DNA of 64,000 bases from Emergomyces orientalis (taxonomy: Eukaryota > Ascomycota > Eurotiomycetes > Onygenales > Ajellomycetaceae): contig MOWL01000096.1 of the NCBI GenBank assembly GCA_002110485.1, positions 54,683-118,682 of the forward strand. Direction: 5' to 3'. The notes beneath the pieces are model-generated. The model searched no databases, was not told where the DNA came from, and saw only the letters and a list, made by a program, of their open reading frames with translations. Each line of letters begins with the position of its first letter. Position 1 is the first letter of the stretch. Made by a program: the position numbers and the translations under genes. Positions 45,368 through 56,597 of the stretch are shown here, piece after piece.

Positions 45368-47906
45368 GGTTAACTATTATCACAGCAAAGGGCCCGGTGC
45401 TAATACTCAATGTCTATGCGACCCCGCCAGGCAGCTACACAATGGTGCCTGAGGACTCCCCCATTCTGCAACTACAGATGATGATGAAAGAGGCAGAGGC
45501 ATTGCTACAGATGCAGAATCAGAAGACAAGTACACAAGTATGTAATCATGAGACACCTGTGCAACAAGCAGAGATGATAATGCTAGAAGACTTCAATGTA
45601 CATCACTCAAGCTGGGGAGGGAAGCGTGTGAGGCATGATTTTGAACTGACATGAAAGTTTATAGCACAGATAAATGCTCTCAACTTACAACTGATAACAT
45701 CACAGAGTGAGATCACATGGCAGAATCATGATAGTACTGAAACAACTCTGAATCTGATCTTTGTGTCAGAAAACCTGAATAAAGAGGTGTTAGAATGCTG
45801 AGTGACACATGAGATAGACATAGCATCAGATCATCTATCAGTGATTATCAGACTTGCTATCAATGTGTCTGTCAGATTGAGAGAGAGATGCAACTGGCAA
45901 AAAGTGAACTCACAGCTGCTACAGCAGAATTATCTAAATTTTAGATGCTGCAGAATTTTCATCTTAATAGCAGAGATTAATGAATATGTGAACTATCTCA
46001 GCAAGTTCATCAGCACACTGACAGATAAACACATTAAATGCACTCATGTCTGTGAGAAAAGCCACTCATGATGATAAAAAAAGATAGCAGAAGCTGTCAG
46101 TGAATACAAGCAAGTGATGAGAAGCACTCACAGCACTGAAAATAAGAGAAAAAGAGCACAGAACAAGCACAACAGAGAAATAAAGCTTGCAAAGACTGCA
46201 AACTTTCATGATCTAATGAACAGTGCAGGCACTGACTCTAAGCTGCTCTGAAAACTAATCAAGTGAGAGTGCACACACACTCATGAGTTCAAGCAATCTG
46301 CAAGATTATCACTACTTAAGAAAGCATCTAGCACTTTAGATATATCTGAGTCTTTGACATCTGTGTTTCAGAACAAGGCTGAACTGCTGCATGAGAGATT
46401 CTTTCCTGAGTCACTATCAGTCAGTGAGATGAATATACAGAGAGATATTCAATCACAGAATGTGAGTGACACACTAGAAATTACAGAGAAGATCATGATA
46501 ACAATTATAGTCAGATTGTCAAATGACAAGACATCAGATGCTAATAGCATTTTCAATCAATTTCTTAAAATGCTAGGGCTGAACTTCATCACAGCAATGA
46601 CTGAGCTCATCTGAGTCTGCTGGCAATGAAAGCACTATTCACAGGCATTCAAGACAGCACACACAGTGATGCTTAAAAAGCCAGGCAAGAAAGACTACAG
46701 TGAAGCTGAAGCTTGAAGATCTATAGCACTGCTAGACACTGTAGAAAAAATTATTGAGACTGCAACAGCAAGAGAAATAAGACATCTTACAGAGAGTCAT
46801 GAAATGTTGTCAGCTCAATAGATGAGGGCACGCAGTGAGCACTTCACTGAGACAGCACTTGCACTACTGCTAGCACAAATTCACACAGTATGAGAGAAGC
46901 AGAAAGTAGTGTCATCAGTGTTATCACTGAATATCTCTGAAGCATATGATAGAGTGCTCAGAAGACACTTGATTCACATTCTTAAAATGAAAGAACTACT
47001 CAGACATCTGACTGAATGAGTTGATTCATTCATGCAAGATTGCAGAGCCACACTAGTATTTGATGAGCAGAAGACAGAGGCCTTCAGTGTGAGCACAGGT
47101 ATTTCACAGAGATCACCACTATCACTCATTCTATTTCTTTTTTATAATGAGAAGCTGCTGCGCATCTGCTCATCACATAACAAGTCAGTCAGCTGCATAG
47201 AATTTGTGGATGATATCAATATTCTGGCTTATGGTGACTCCACTGAGGCAAACTGCGCACAACTAGCACAAGTGCATGCTGAATGTGCACATTGAGTGGA
47301 CAGACATGAAGCAATCTTCACATTATAAAAGTATGAACTTATGCACTTCACTCAAGCACACACAAGATTTAATCTGAAACAGCCACTACAACTACCACAG
47401 CGAGAAATACCACCACAGAAGGAAATGCAGGTGCTAGAAGTATGGCTTGATTCCAAGCTGAGATGGTGAGATCATATAAACAGAGTTATAGACAGATTAA
47501 AATTATAAATAGAAGCTCTCACACAGATCACACAGTCAACATGGGGCCTCCCTCTTCAGCAAGCCCGTAGAGTCTACAATGCTGTGATCAGGCCAGCTAT
47601 CACATATGACGCACTGGCATGGCATCAACCGCAGGCAACTCAACAAGAGCCTTGACAACAGCGCCAGCTGTTAAAAGGTCTGGAGAAGATTCAAAATGAA
47701 TGTCTGCATATTATAGTAGAAGTCTATAGAGCAACATCAATCACCTCACTGAAAGCTGAAACATTTACACTGCCAATAAGTGTGTACCTTGATGGAATGA
47801 TGGCTAAAGCAACTGAGCAGCTTAGAGAAACAGAAGTTATGAAACAGATACAGCAAGTATGTGCACAGATCAGAACCAGACTTCAGTGTGAAAAAAGCAG
47901 ACATGT

Positions 47907-48152
47907 TGTAACAGGCCTATGCCGAAGAGCTCGGCACTAATATAGGTCTTATATAACAAAAAGTAGAAAACATTAAGGAAAAGAAAAGAAAAGAAAAAGC
48001 ATTTGAGTGTGAACACATGAGATTCTTTTATGAGCCTGGCAGGGTGAATAATCATATTTCCGATTGATGTGGCCGCTAGGTCGGCAAAAACCATGGAGCT
48101 TCCATTGGCATGCAAGCAGAATGGTCTACTAACATGGGCGTAGCTCATCACA
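47907..48152 (-). repeat. 3' LTR of the old gypsy element
   Basis: Begins TGTAACAGGCC and ends CTCATCACA on the plus strand, giving TG...CA ends (246 bp). Adjacent to it is a G-rich polypurine tract when read on the minus strand (gaaggggggggct at 48153-48166). Confidence 0.6.
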
Positions 48153-51100
48153 TTAGCCCCCCCCTTCTCTCGAGCTCAGCGCCTCCCATCGATCAAGAGC
48201 CGCTGTCTCGGACAATGCTGAACCCGCAGTCCATGATGGGTGATCGTAGCCCACCCATTTCACGAGGTATTGTCGGCTGTGGTCACAGAGTTGTTTGTTC
48301 AGTATCTCTTTGATCTCTCATTCAAGCTTGTTGTCCTCCCCCATGATGCCTGGCGGCTGCCAGTCAGAGATTGTTTGAGAGGGGAATGGGTCAGTGACCA
48401 CTCAGTGTAAGAGATTTGTATGAAAGACATCATGGATACCAGAGAGAGTGTTCAGGCGGTAGTTATGACTGTCTAGAACTTCCAGGACTTCATATTTCGC
48501 GTGTCAGTAGTCCAGTGTGCGTGACGGGCGTGTGGTTCGAATGTTCTTGAGACTGAGCCAAACTAGATCACCAATCTTATACTGTTTGGTGGGGTCTTGT
48601 TGTACATTGACTTGATCTTCTTGATCTTGTTTGGCGCTCACCATTGATGCTTCCGCCCAGTCGCGGGTGTCTCAGAGCTTTGTTACTATATTATCAGCGA
48701 CCTCAATGGGGTTGCGTGAGTTCATTGAGAGTTGTGTGAGTTCTTGAAGATCTAGTATTTCCATATTGTAGTCATGCATGAGAAAGAATGAGCTCACACC
48801 AGTGAAGACTGTGTTCTGGCCATTGATTGTGACTTCTGTGTGAAGGAGTAGATCATGTCAGTCATCTTGCAGGTAATTACAGAACTTATAAAGATAATTC
48901 TTTACTGTCTGTATTGTTCACTCTGAGGAACCATCAGTCTCTGAATGATAGACAGTTGATAGATGGCATGTGATCTTCAGTAACTGGCAGATTCTCATTC
49001 ATAGAGCACTTACAAACTGTTGGCCTCGGTCTGACACAATTGATCTTGGCAGTCCATGCATTCAGTAGAATGGGCTTCATAGGAAAGCTTCAGCAACCTG
49101 TTCTGTATCTATTTTATTGCAGGGTTCTAGTATTACACTCTTGCTTAGATGATTAATAATAATCATGATGTTCTTGCATTCTTTGCTCTCAGAGAGGTTC
49201 ACTGTGAAATCAATGACAACATCTTGCTATATTTAATCTGAAATGTTGAGTGATTTGAGAAGGCCTTTTCAACAGTCCTTTCATGAGATGACTGACAAGC
49301 AGTAATTACAGTTTTGAATGAAGTGTTGAATGCTATTTGAGATCTCAGGTCAGTAGAACTCTTGTGATATCATTTGATATAGCTGTTCACAGCCCAGGTG
49401 GCCAGACATGCGTGAGTTGTGCGTCTCTTGCATGATTCGCGTGCGTAATGTTTCAGACTGCGGGACTCAATGTTGTCCATGGAATTGGAGAGTGTTATTG
49501 TTGTCAATGAAGCATTCAGATATGTCAGTTCTCACGTGTAGTTCTGGGGGGAATCGGGGTGCCTTCCGGTGTACAGCATCAGTGAGAGCTTGGAGCTGTT
49601 CGTCAGCAAGAGCTGACAGGTGCCACAGCTTATCTAGTGATGTTTCAGAAGGTGCTTCAGAGGGTGTCTCAGAAGGGATGTCAGAGACATCAGCAATGTC
49701 AGGGGTGATTTGGAGTGGGAGTGTTCTGACTACTGACACACAAATGATTCCATGTGCAGTCTTATCATGATTAATCAGTATTCTTGGGTCCAAGATTCGG
49801 TGTTCACGGTTGATCCAGCGGGTGTCCACTGCATTGAATGGCATGTCTTGCTCTTGTCAGGAGAGTGCGTCCGCCATGGAGTTCTCTGAGCCAGGGCGGT
49901 AGTGTATTGTAAAATGAAAGCGGCTAAGAAGCTCTGACCAGCACATCTGACATTCTGTGAGCTTATGAGTGATTGTGAAGTGCTTGAGGTTCTTATGATC
50001 AGTTATTATCTTGAACTTCACAACACTGTGAAGCTCAGAGTCTCATTCTTCAAGACAGCAAATTATGATGAGGAGTTCTTTGTCATAGATCTCATAGTTA
50101 CACTTGACAGAACTGAGTTTCTTGAACATGAAGGCACATGATTGTAGAACATCTTCATCATCATATTGCAGTATGGCTTCTCCTGTAATGTAACTGGAGG
50201 AGTCAGCTTCCACAATCATGTCACAGTCGGGATTGAATGTCACTAGTAGAGGTGTGCTGATGAACATCTTTTTCATTCATACAAAGACAGTCTTGGCGGC
50301 CACTGATCAGTGAAAGACTGATTTCTTCTTGATGAGCTCTGTGAGCAGTTGAGTGATCTCTGAGAAGTTTCATATAAATCACTGATAGAAGTTGACAAAT
50401 TCAATGAAGCTGTGTACACTCTTCACAGTGCGTGGGGCTTCTCATTCAAGAATAGCAGAGATCTTTTCAGAATCCATCTGAATGCTCTTACCTGCTTCTA
50501 TGATGAAGCCCAGGTATTTTGTAGTCTTAACTTCAAAATCGCATTTGTCTATGTCTATCAGCAGGCTGGCTTCACAAAGCCACTGTAACATCTTCTGAAC
50601 ATGTTCTTGATGCTCTTTTCGGGAGCCATCGGTGAAGATAAGAATGTCATCCAGATACATGAACATGAACTCATCAAGGAAATCTTGCAGTGCTCAATTG
50701 ATATATTTCTGAAAGGTGCTAGGGGCGTTAGCTAGCCCGAACGGTGTGACTACCCACTCAAAGAGACTGTATCAGGTCTGGAAAGCAGTTAGCCATTCAT
50801 TGCCTTCGGCGATGCGGATCTTATGAAATGCAGCGACCACATTCAGCTTGGTGAACCATTGAGCGTGTCTGATGCAAGCGAGTGTCTCATTGATGAGGGG
50901 TAGAGGATATCAATCCTTCTTCATGAGGCGGTTCAGCCCTTGATAGTCTACACAAAATCGGAGCCCGCCGCCTGGCTTCTTGGCGAATAGGATAGGAGCT
51001 GCAGCGGGAGAATTGCTAACGCGTATGAACCCTTTGTCTAGTAGATCATTGAGGGTCTTGTGGAGGAGAAGGAGTTCATCTCAAGACATGCTATAGAGAA

Positions 51101-53253
51101 GCCCCCATGGAGGTTCAGAAATCTTGCTGTCTTGCTTCTCTAGTTTGATTGTATGATCTACTCCAGGCCTTTGTAGGGGAGGTAGGTTCTCAATGGCATC
51201 ATCTTTTCGGAAGACGTCTAGATATTCATGATATTGGCGCGGGAGCTTTGCACGGGGATCAGTGTGTTTAGTGATGGTGAGTTTGTCGAGCGCTTTCTTA
51301 ATGTCAGCCAAGCTGGCTGAGTAAATTGCCATGCAGTCCCGCTGCATGTGGTTCTGTTGGGAGTTCTTTCAGAGCAGTTCATAAGCATTCGCGGAGATCT
51401 GCTTGAGATTCATAGTGCTATGAACATCATTCTCATGTACGCGATCTTCATTAGAGAAGATGAGTGTTCTGTTTCAAGTGTTCAAGAGAATGCTCTGTTT
51501 GACTAACCAAGAGATCTCTAGTATGAGATTGTAATCTAGATTCTCTATCTCATATATATAAGTGTTCTCTCGTCGGTGCCCGCCGATGTCTATATCTAAT
51601 TTCATCATATAACGGGTGTAAGCATCTTTCGGGCCGTCGAATCCAGTGAGGAGCCGGGGCTTGGGTAAAGAGATACACTGAAGGTTACAGCATTTTACAA
51701 TTGAAGATTTGATCATTGCATAATGACATAGACCGCTGTCTACCATGGCATTCATATTGTACGTGCTATCTATCACAGTAGATACAAGAATCATGTCCAT
51801 TGTCATCTTTTCTTCAAATCATTGTCGTCTGACCTTCTCTAGCTTCTGTCAGTGAGTTTTTGCAGGAGCTAGTCTTTTCTCTGTCTTGAAGCTTCCATTG
51901 AGACACTCTCTTCATTGTCGCCCAAATCCTCTTTCACTATGGTGTGGTTGATGCGGACTCTCTTAGGTGGAACATGGTCAGAACGGCAGTTGGCAGCAAT
52001 ATGGCCTGTACGCTCGCAATTGATGCAGACTCTGTGTTGTTGTTGATCAGCCGCCTCTTCAGCTGTCAGTCCAGGGACTCGGAAGCCCGGTCGGGCAGCA
52101 GAGACTCTAGCTTGAGCGTAGGTGTTTGAGTCCACCCAATCCATTGCATCTGTGTTGTTCCTGGTCGCCGGCATGTTGGCAGCTGAAGTATAATGTCTAT
52201 CATCACCTGTCTGTATGCTCTTCAGCTTTGTGAGACAATCATCCAATCTTCATAATTGAATGCAGAATGTCTTGTAAGTGAAGACTTCTTCAACACTGAC
52301 AAGAATCTTCAGCAGTTCAAATATCAAAGCTTTCTTCAGCATGCTGATCTTCATTCAATTCTCCCAGAGTTGGCCTCCTGCTTCTAAGATCTTAGTGTCG
52401 AAATCAGGTAAAAAGATTGTAAGAGAGGTGTTCCTCTGGCATGCATTCTGCAGCCAGTCTAGCACCTTCTGCTGTGTTGCTGTATTCTTGAACAAGATAT
52501 CAAGGTGTTTGAAGATGTTTTCAGGCGTGTGAAGTGATGATTCACAGATTTCTATTCATGAGTGAAACTTCTGTCTGGCGCGATTCTTCAGTCAGCTGTA
52601 CACATACTATTCTTGATTGATCAAGGAATCAATGACATCTTCATTCACATCTAGCTTTGCAAGCATCTCCAACTTCCACGGCGAGTATAAGGTGAGGTCA
52701 GAAGCGTCGAAGTACATGAAAGTGCTTAGGCATTCTTTTGGTGATCACACTGTGCTAGACTTCATTGACACCTCTACAGATTCTGCTGACAGAGGTGTTG
52801 CAGCTTCCGCGGCAGGAATCTGACTTGTCAGTTGTTGCTGAATCTCTTCATATTGATGTTGCTGGTTCGCGTGCATGTCAGCAATCTGCTGCTGCTGCAG
52901 TTTCAACATTGTTCAAAGTCACTGTGGCATCTCATTGGTGTTCGCTGCCATTGAGGGTTCACCGATATTGTCCATGATGACTGACAATATTGTGTCTTGA
53001 AATTCTTCACTGAAGAATTCTTCAGATTCAGGGGAGTATTCATATGAAAACTTCATACATCTGAGATATCAGAACTCTCAGGTCTTTCACTGATATGTCT
53101 CTTTTGTGAGATCTAGTTGCAGGGCCAAGATGATTGATAAGCAAGCTTCTTCTATCTAGTAGAGGTTCAATGACTGCTAGCTAGTCATCTTCTTTATTTC
53201 TTACGCGTCATTATGTGTTTGGATAGTCGAATAATCGTTCCTCATAAGGATAC
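47907..53253 (-). mobile_element. Old chromodomain gypsy element, minus strand, decayed
   Basis: Minus-strand order is Gag (ATG 52975; CCHC knuckle CINCERTGHIAANC), protease (MVDSGLCHYAM), RT (FMYLDDILIFTDG), RNase H (FNPDCDMIVEADSSSYITGE), integrase (HHCC HNSRMSGHLGCEQLY...CNYC, VIDFTVNLSESKECKNIMII, GLPRSIVSDRGQQFVSALW) and a chromodomain (RQYLVKWVGYDHPSW). The chromodomain places it among fungal chromoviruses such as MAGGY. Pol pieces from 51806 to 49467 share one frame, interrupted mostly by TGA. One LTR is present (47907-48152). The other is outside the visible sequence or lost, since a younger element cuts in at 53254. It inserted into the LINE. Confidence 0.85.
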
Positions 53254-53601
53254 TGTGGTGGGGAATCTCGGCGTGGTATTACTTTTCGCCGAGACCGCCT
53301 CATATATTTGTTTGGCATGGCTGCCTCATATTCCCATTATCCTTTGACACACGTGTGGATTCGGCGAAGATTGATTGTACGCAGAGCAGTGAGATTGCTC
53401 CTTTTTGATTGTGTGATTTGATATGTGATTGATTGCTTGTTCTTCTTCTATATTTGAATCTCCTACGTGTTCTTTTGTATTGCTATTTGGATAGCTCGTT
53501 GAATAGAATATTGTATACACGGCGAACTTACCAACCTCCTTACGATCCCGCTGCTCCTGCCCACGTGCCGCCAAAAGCGCACAACCCCTTATTCCACTTC
53601 A
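53254..53601 (+). repeat. 5' LTR of the young gypsy-like element
   Basis: TGTGGTGGGG...CCACTTCA, 348 bp, TG...CA ends, matching 63631-63978 with a single G/A difference at base 10. Confidence 0.93.
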
Positions 53602-53602
53602 T

Positions 53603-53619
53603 TGGCGTCCCTGGGAAGG
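53603..53619 (+). other. Probable primer-binding site
   Basis: TGGCGTCCCTGGGAAGG starts one base after the LTR. The leading TGG matches a tRNA CCA end. I cannot identify which tRNA. Confidence 0.5.
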
Positions 53620-53628
53620 CAATTCAAA

Positions 53629-56595
53629 ATGGATGGGCAGGCGGTAGCTACGACTGATATGATTTCTCTCAACATTTTGTCTTTTCTGCTTTTGTTGAGC
53701 ATTCTTTTCAATAGTGTTCATTTGTGGAAGCCTCTGATTGGCCGATATGGCCGATATCGACAGTGGATAATGAAGGATGCGAGCGAACGCCCCACTGATA
53801 AGCTCAATTTGAATACCCATACCCCTATTCAACAAATGAAAGAAGAGAGAAATGTTGAGAAAAGTGATAAGAAAAAAGACCTTCAGCAAAAAGATCTAAA
53901 GTGGATGTTGAAATTCCTTCTCTTTCTTGAGGATTTGAGATTTGAATATAAAAAGGATATTGATATTGATAGTATTGTTGAACTCTTTCTCTTATGTGAA
54001 CAGAAGTCTTTTGTGCGTTCCTTTCTTTCTCAATATATGTCTTCCAAGCATTCTCGGTCGGATTCTATTGCCCATCGTCAAACTCAGTCAGGAAAGGTCT
54101 CTGCAGCGCCCCCGAAAATAGAAGTTAGCAAAGAGAAGACAGAAGCTAGCAAAGAAAAGATGACTACACCCACTACTACCTCGTCCGGTCAGCCGACTCC
54201 CAATAGTGGACTGCCATATCAACGTCTTGTCATGCCGATGCCGATTCCTGGAGCACCTGGAGCCCCATTCTTTGATGGGAGAAACATTACTGCTTTTGTT
54301 GATCGATATGAGGCAATGTGCACCTTGCATTTCGTTGCAGGAATCGATGCTCTGGCGGTATTACGGAACTATTGTACCATGGAACTGCAGGGCCATATCG
54401 ATCAGCTTGTCTTGGATCATAAGACATGGGAAATGGTTAAAAAGCAGTTGCTTGCCGATTTCTGGCGCGAAGATGCTCACCAACAGATGTATAATCAATC
54501 TTACCTCCATGCATTGTGCAACAAAACCCATTCTACCAGCCAGGAGATCCTCGTCTACTGCCGTCAATTCCGCGCAGTTGCGATGCCTCTCATTTGCAAG
54601 AATGAATTGCAACAATCTCTTGCTTGTATCTGGTTTCTTCAAGGACTTTCAGAAGGTATTCGTGAAAAAGCTTTCCGCACTGCTGGATTTGATAAGGTTA
54701 GTCAATCTGGATGGGAACTGCCGAAGATCTGCGATGCTGTGTCTCAAATGCAGAAGACAAAGGAAGAGATTGCACGAGTTCTGGCACCTGATGTTTTCCC
54801 CAACTCTATTCCATCGATGCAGCCGTCTGCTCAGCCCGTGTTTAATCCGCCCACATTGAATGTGCCTGTGCCGACCGCTTCGGCGATGCCTGCTCCGGAT
54901 GCGAAAACACAGAATCCGAGTGATAACATTCTTGAGAACCTTGTCAACCGAATGGACGCGTTATCTCTGGCGATCGCTGGCATTCAAAACCAGGGAAACA
55001 TGCAGCAAAATGTGACTGCTCCAAAGGTTCTTCTTACTCGAGGACGTGATCCTGCATTGGATTTGCCAAATGTGTCTTACTATGGAACTCAACGTGGACC
55101 TGGAGGCCCGTCTCGATCTCGATCTGGAAGCTTTGTTCAATACGATCGACCGCCGATGTCATGCTGGGGTTGCGGAGATTCAAACCATATGCTTCCAAAT
55201 TGCTTAGCAATCGGCCGGCTCATCGATCAGGGCAAGATTCATCGGAATATGATTGGAGAATACTATGAGGGTAATGTGATGAGAAAAGGCCCGAAGATTG
55301 CTGTCAACCGACTTGAGCCCCATATTGTTACAATTGAACGACTTTTGAAGCAAATGGCTGCACCGCCGACTGTCCCAACCGCGGATAAACTTCGGAATGA
55401 TGGTAGTATCCGGGTATTTCCTGACGGATCCCCGATGCCATCGGTGAATGCCGTAAGCATATGTGATATTGGATTTGATAGTGGCCCTGAGGAAGGTGAT
55501 ATGACCGATAGTGAGATGGAGGAGATTGTTAGTGTAATGGCTGCTTCCACTTCTACTGAGAAGGATAAGGCCTCTTCTATGAATAAAAATCAAGCAACGC
55601 TTTCCGGACGAATTGAGAAGGAGAAGAGACTGCCAACAACACATTCTCGGCGCAATGGCAGGTATTCAGATGGGAAATCAGTTTCTTTTGCTCAAGATGT
55701 GATCTCTGCTTCACAGGAAGATGATGAGGATGATAATTCTCAACCTCTCCATGATGAACAGCTTCAGGGCGGAAGTCCAAAGCTCGGAGACGGTGGAATT
55801 GTCCCAGATTCAGAAATGGCAGATGCTCCGCAGATTCAGAAGAAAACTGTTCTCTGCAGGCCTCGGAAACTCAAAGGGCCAAAGCTTTCTGCAGAAATGA
55901 AGAATAAAGACAATATGGCGATCGCGACGCGGCGAATATTTGAGAAGATCATGCGCCAAGAAATCGGCGGAATTCAGATTAAAGATCTCATGGCATGCTC
56001 CACCCAACTCCAGCACATGTTCTTTCAAAATCTTCCCATCGAAGTTCAACAGCATATGATTCGGGATGATGCAGCCACCGTTGCCCTGGTTCAACCTGGC
56101 ACTTCTGTTGCTGAGTATAATCCTCGTTGGAATCTCGTTTCGGTTGGACACATCAAGTTCACTGTCGGAATTGGAAAGGGGGAAACTGAGGCGATATTTG
56201 ATGGAGGTGCGGAAATTAACTGTCTTGTTGAAAGAACTGCGTTAGATCTCGGTCTCATCATTCAAAGGGATGCTGTCAAACCTATTCTTGGAGCTGGGGG
56301 TCAGCAGAGTGGTGTCATTGGAATCTGCAAGGATGTTCCTGTTCGCCTTGGATCTGTTATGGTGCCTCAGACATTCTTCATCATGGAACGCGGTTCTCAT
56401 GATTGCATTCTCGGCCGACCATATGAAAACGCGACGCGTTTGGCAAGAACTACAGATAACAAAGGCGGTGTTCTTGTTCACGTTTTTGATCCGAAGGATG
56501 AGAAGAATCAGGTGTCTTTTCTTGGTTATTCTCCCGGCGACCATGGAGATCGAAAGTTAGATGATCTTCGTGGCAAAGTGCAGACTTTAAACTAG
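53629..56595 (+). CDS. ORF1: Gag with aspartic protease, 988 aa
   Basis: The ATG at 53629 is used. The N-terminus has a hydrophobic segment (ISLNILSFLLLLSILFNSVH, about residues 10-30) that could cross a membrane, which is unusual for Gag. A charged linker and then the Gag core follow (PGAPFFDGRNITAFVDRYEA; LLADFWREDAHQQMYNQSYL). There is a CCHC zinc knuckle CWGCGDSNHMLPNC (about residue 511), a Ser/Glu-rich region, and a retropepsin-like domain with active site AIFDGGAEINC (about 855) and CILGRPYE. The protease is thus joined to Gag rather than to Pol, and the usual D-S/T-G is D-G-G. The stop TAG (56593-56595) is two bases before the ORF2 ATG. Confidence 0.88.
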   Translation: MDGQAVATTDMISLNILSFLLLLSILFNSVHLWKPLIGRYGRYRQWIMKDASERPTDKLNLNTHTPIQQMKEERNVEKSDKKKDLQQKDLKWMLKFLLFLEDLRFEYKKDIDIDSIVELFLLCEQKSFVRSFLSQYMSSKHSRSDSIAHRQTQSGKVSAAPPKIEVSKEKTEASKEKMTTPTTTSSGQPTPNSGLPYQRLVMPMPIPGAPGAPFFDGRNITAFVDRYEAMCTLHFVAGIDALAVLRNYCTMELQGHIDQLVLDHKTWEMVKKQLLADFWREDAHQQMYNQSYLHALCNKTHSTSQEILVYCRQFRAVAMPLICKNELQQSLACIWFLQGLSEGIREKAFRTAGFDKVSQSGWELPKICDAVSQMQKTKEEIARVLAPDVFPNSIPSMQPSAQPVFNPPTLNVPVPTASAMPAPDAKTQNPSDNILENLVNRMDALSLAIAGIQNQGNMQQNVTAPKVLLTRGRDPALDLPNVSYYGTQRGPGGPSRSRSGSFVQYDRPPMSCWGCGDSNHMLPNCLAIGRLIDQGKIHRNMIGEYYEGNVMRKGPKIAVNRLEPHIVTIERLLKQMAAPPTVPTADKLRNDGSIRVFPDGSPMPSVNAVSICDIGFDSGPEEGDMTDSEMEEIVSVMAASTSTEKDKASSMNKNQATLSGRIEKEKRLPTTHSRRNGRYSDGKSVSFAQDVISASQEDDEDDNSQPLHDEQLQGGSPKLGDGGIVPDSEMADAPQIQKKTVLCRPRKLKGPKLSAEMKNKDNMAIATRRIFEKIMRQEIGGIQIKDLMACSTQLQHMFFQNLPIEVQQHMIRDDAATVALVQPGTSVAEYNPRWNLVSVGHIKFTVGIGKGETEAIFDGGAEINCLVERTALDLGLIIQRDAVKPILGAGGQQSGVIGICKDVPVRLGSVMVPQTFFIMERGSHDCILGRPYENATRLARTTDNKGGVLVHVFDPKDEKNQVSFLGYSPGDHGDRKLDDLRGKVQTLN

Positions 56596-56597
56596 AT

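Larger units (their letters stand above)
42055..47906 (+). mobile_element. Decayed Tad/I-type LINE, interrupted and 3'-truncated
   Basis: ORF1 opens at ATG 42111 and, reading through stops, carries three CCHC zinc knuckles (CYSCQQYEHIARFC at about 43020, CGHCAVKRHTDKSC, and a CNC...H...C variant). ORF2 opens at about 43460 with the apurinic endonuclease start LQILQYNIHNSS and ALQEP. It continues after the nested insertion with VLILNVYATPPG, MLEDFNVHHSSWGG and SDHLSVIIRL, then the reverse transcriptase (LKKPGKKDYSEAEA, STGISQRSPLSLILFLFYNE, FVDDINILAYG). The ORF2 frame is unbroken by indels from 43460 to about 47800. The damage is almost all point stops, mainly TGA. The 3' end, including any RNase H domain and tail, is replaced by a gypsy LTR at 47907. 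The exact 5' end is uncertain. Confidence 0.85.

Noticed and set aside
42111..53253. TGA used as a Trp codon by the transposons (alternative genetic code or readthrough)
   Set aside because: Replacing TGA with Trp opens long frames, which is striking. However, TGA also stands at Arg positions, TAA and a TAG occur, TGG is still present, and CpG is depleted. Mutation is a simpler explanation. The young element uses TGG normally.
42111..53253. Classical Neurospora-type RIP
   Set aside because: CpA remains abundant and TAG is rare in the decayed frames, so the usual CpA-to-TpA signature is not the main one.
53326..53574. Minus-strand ORF of 82 codons repeated at 63703-63951
   Set aside because: It lies wholly within the LTR, so its duplication is explained by the LTR pair; no protein features.
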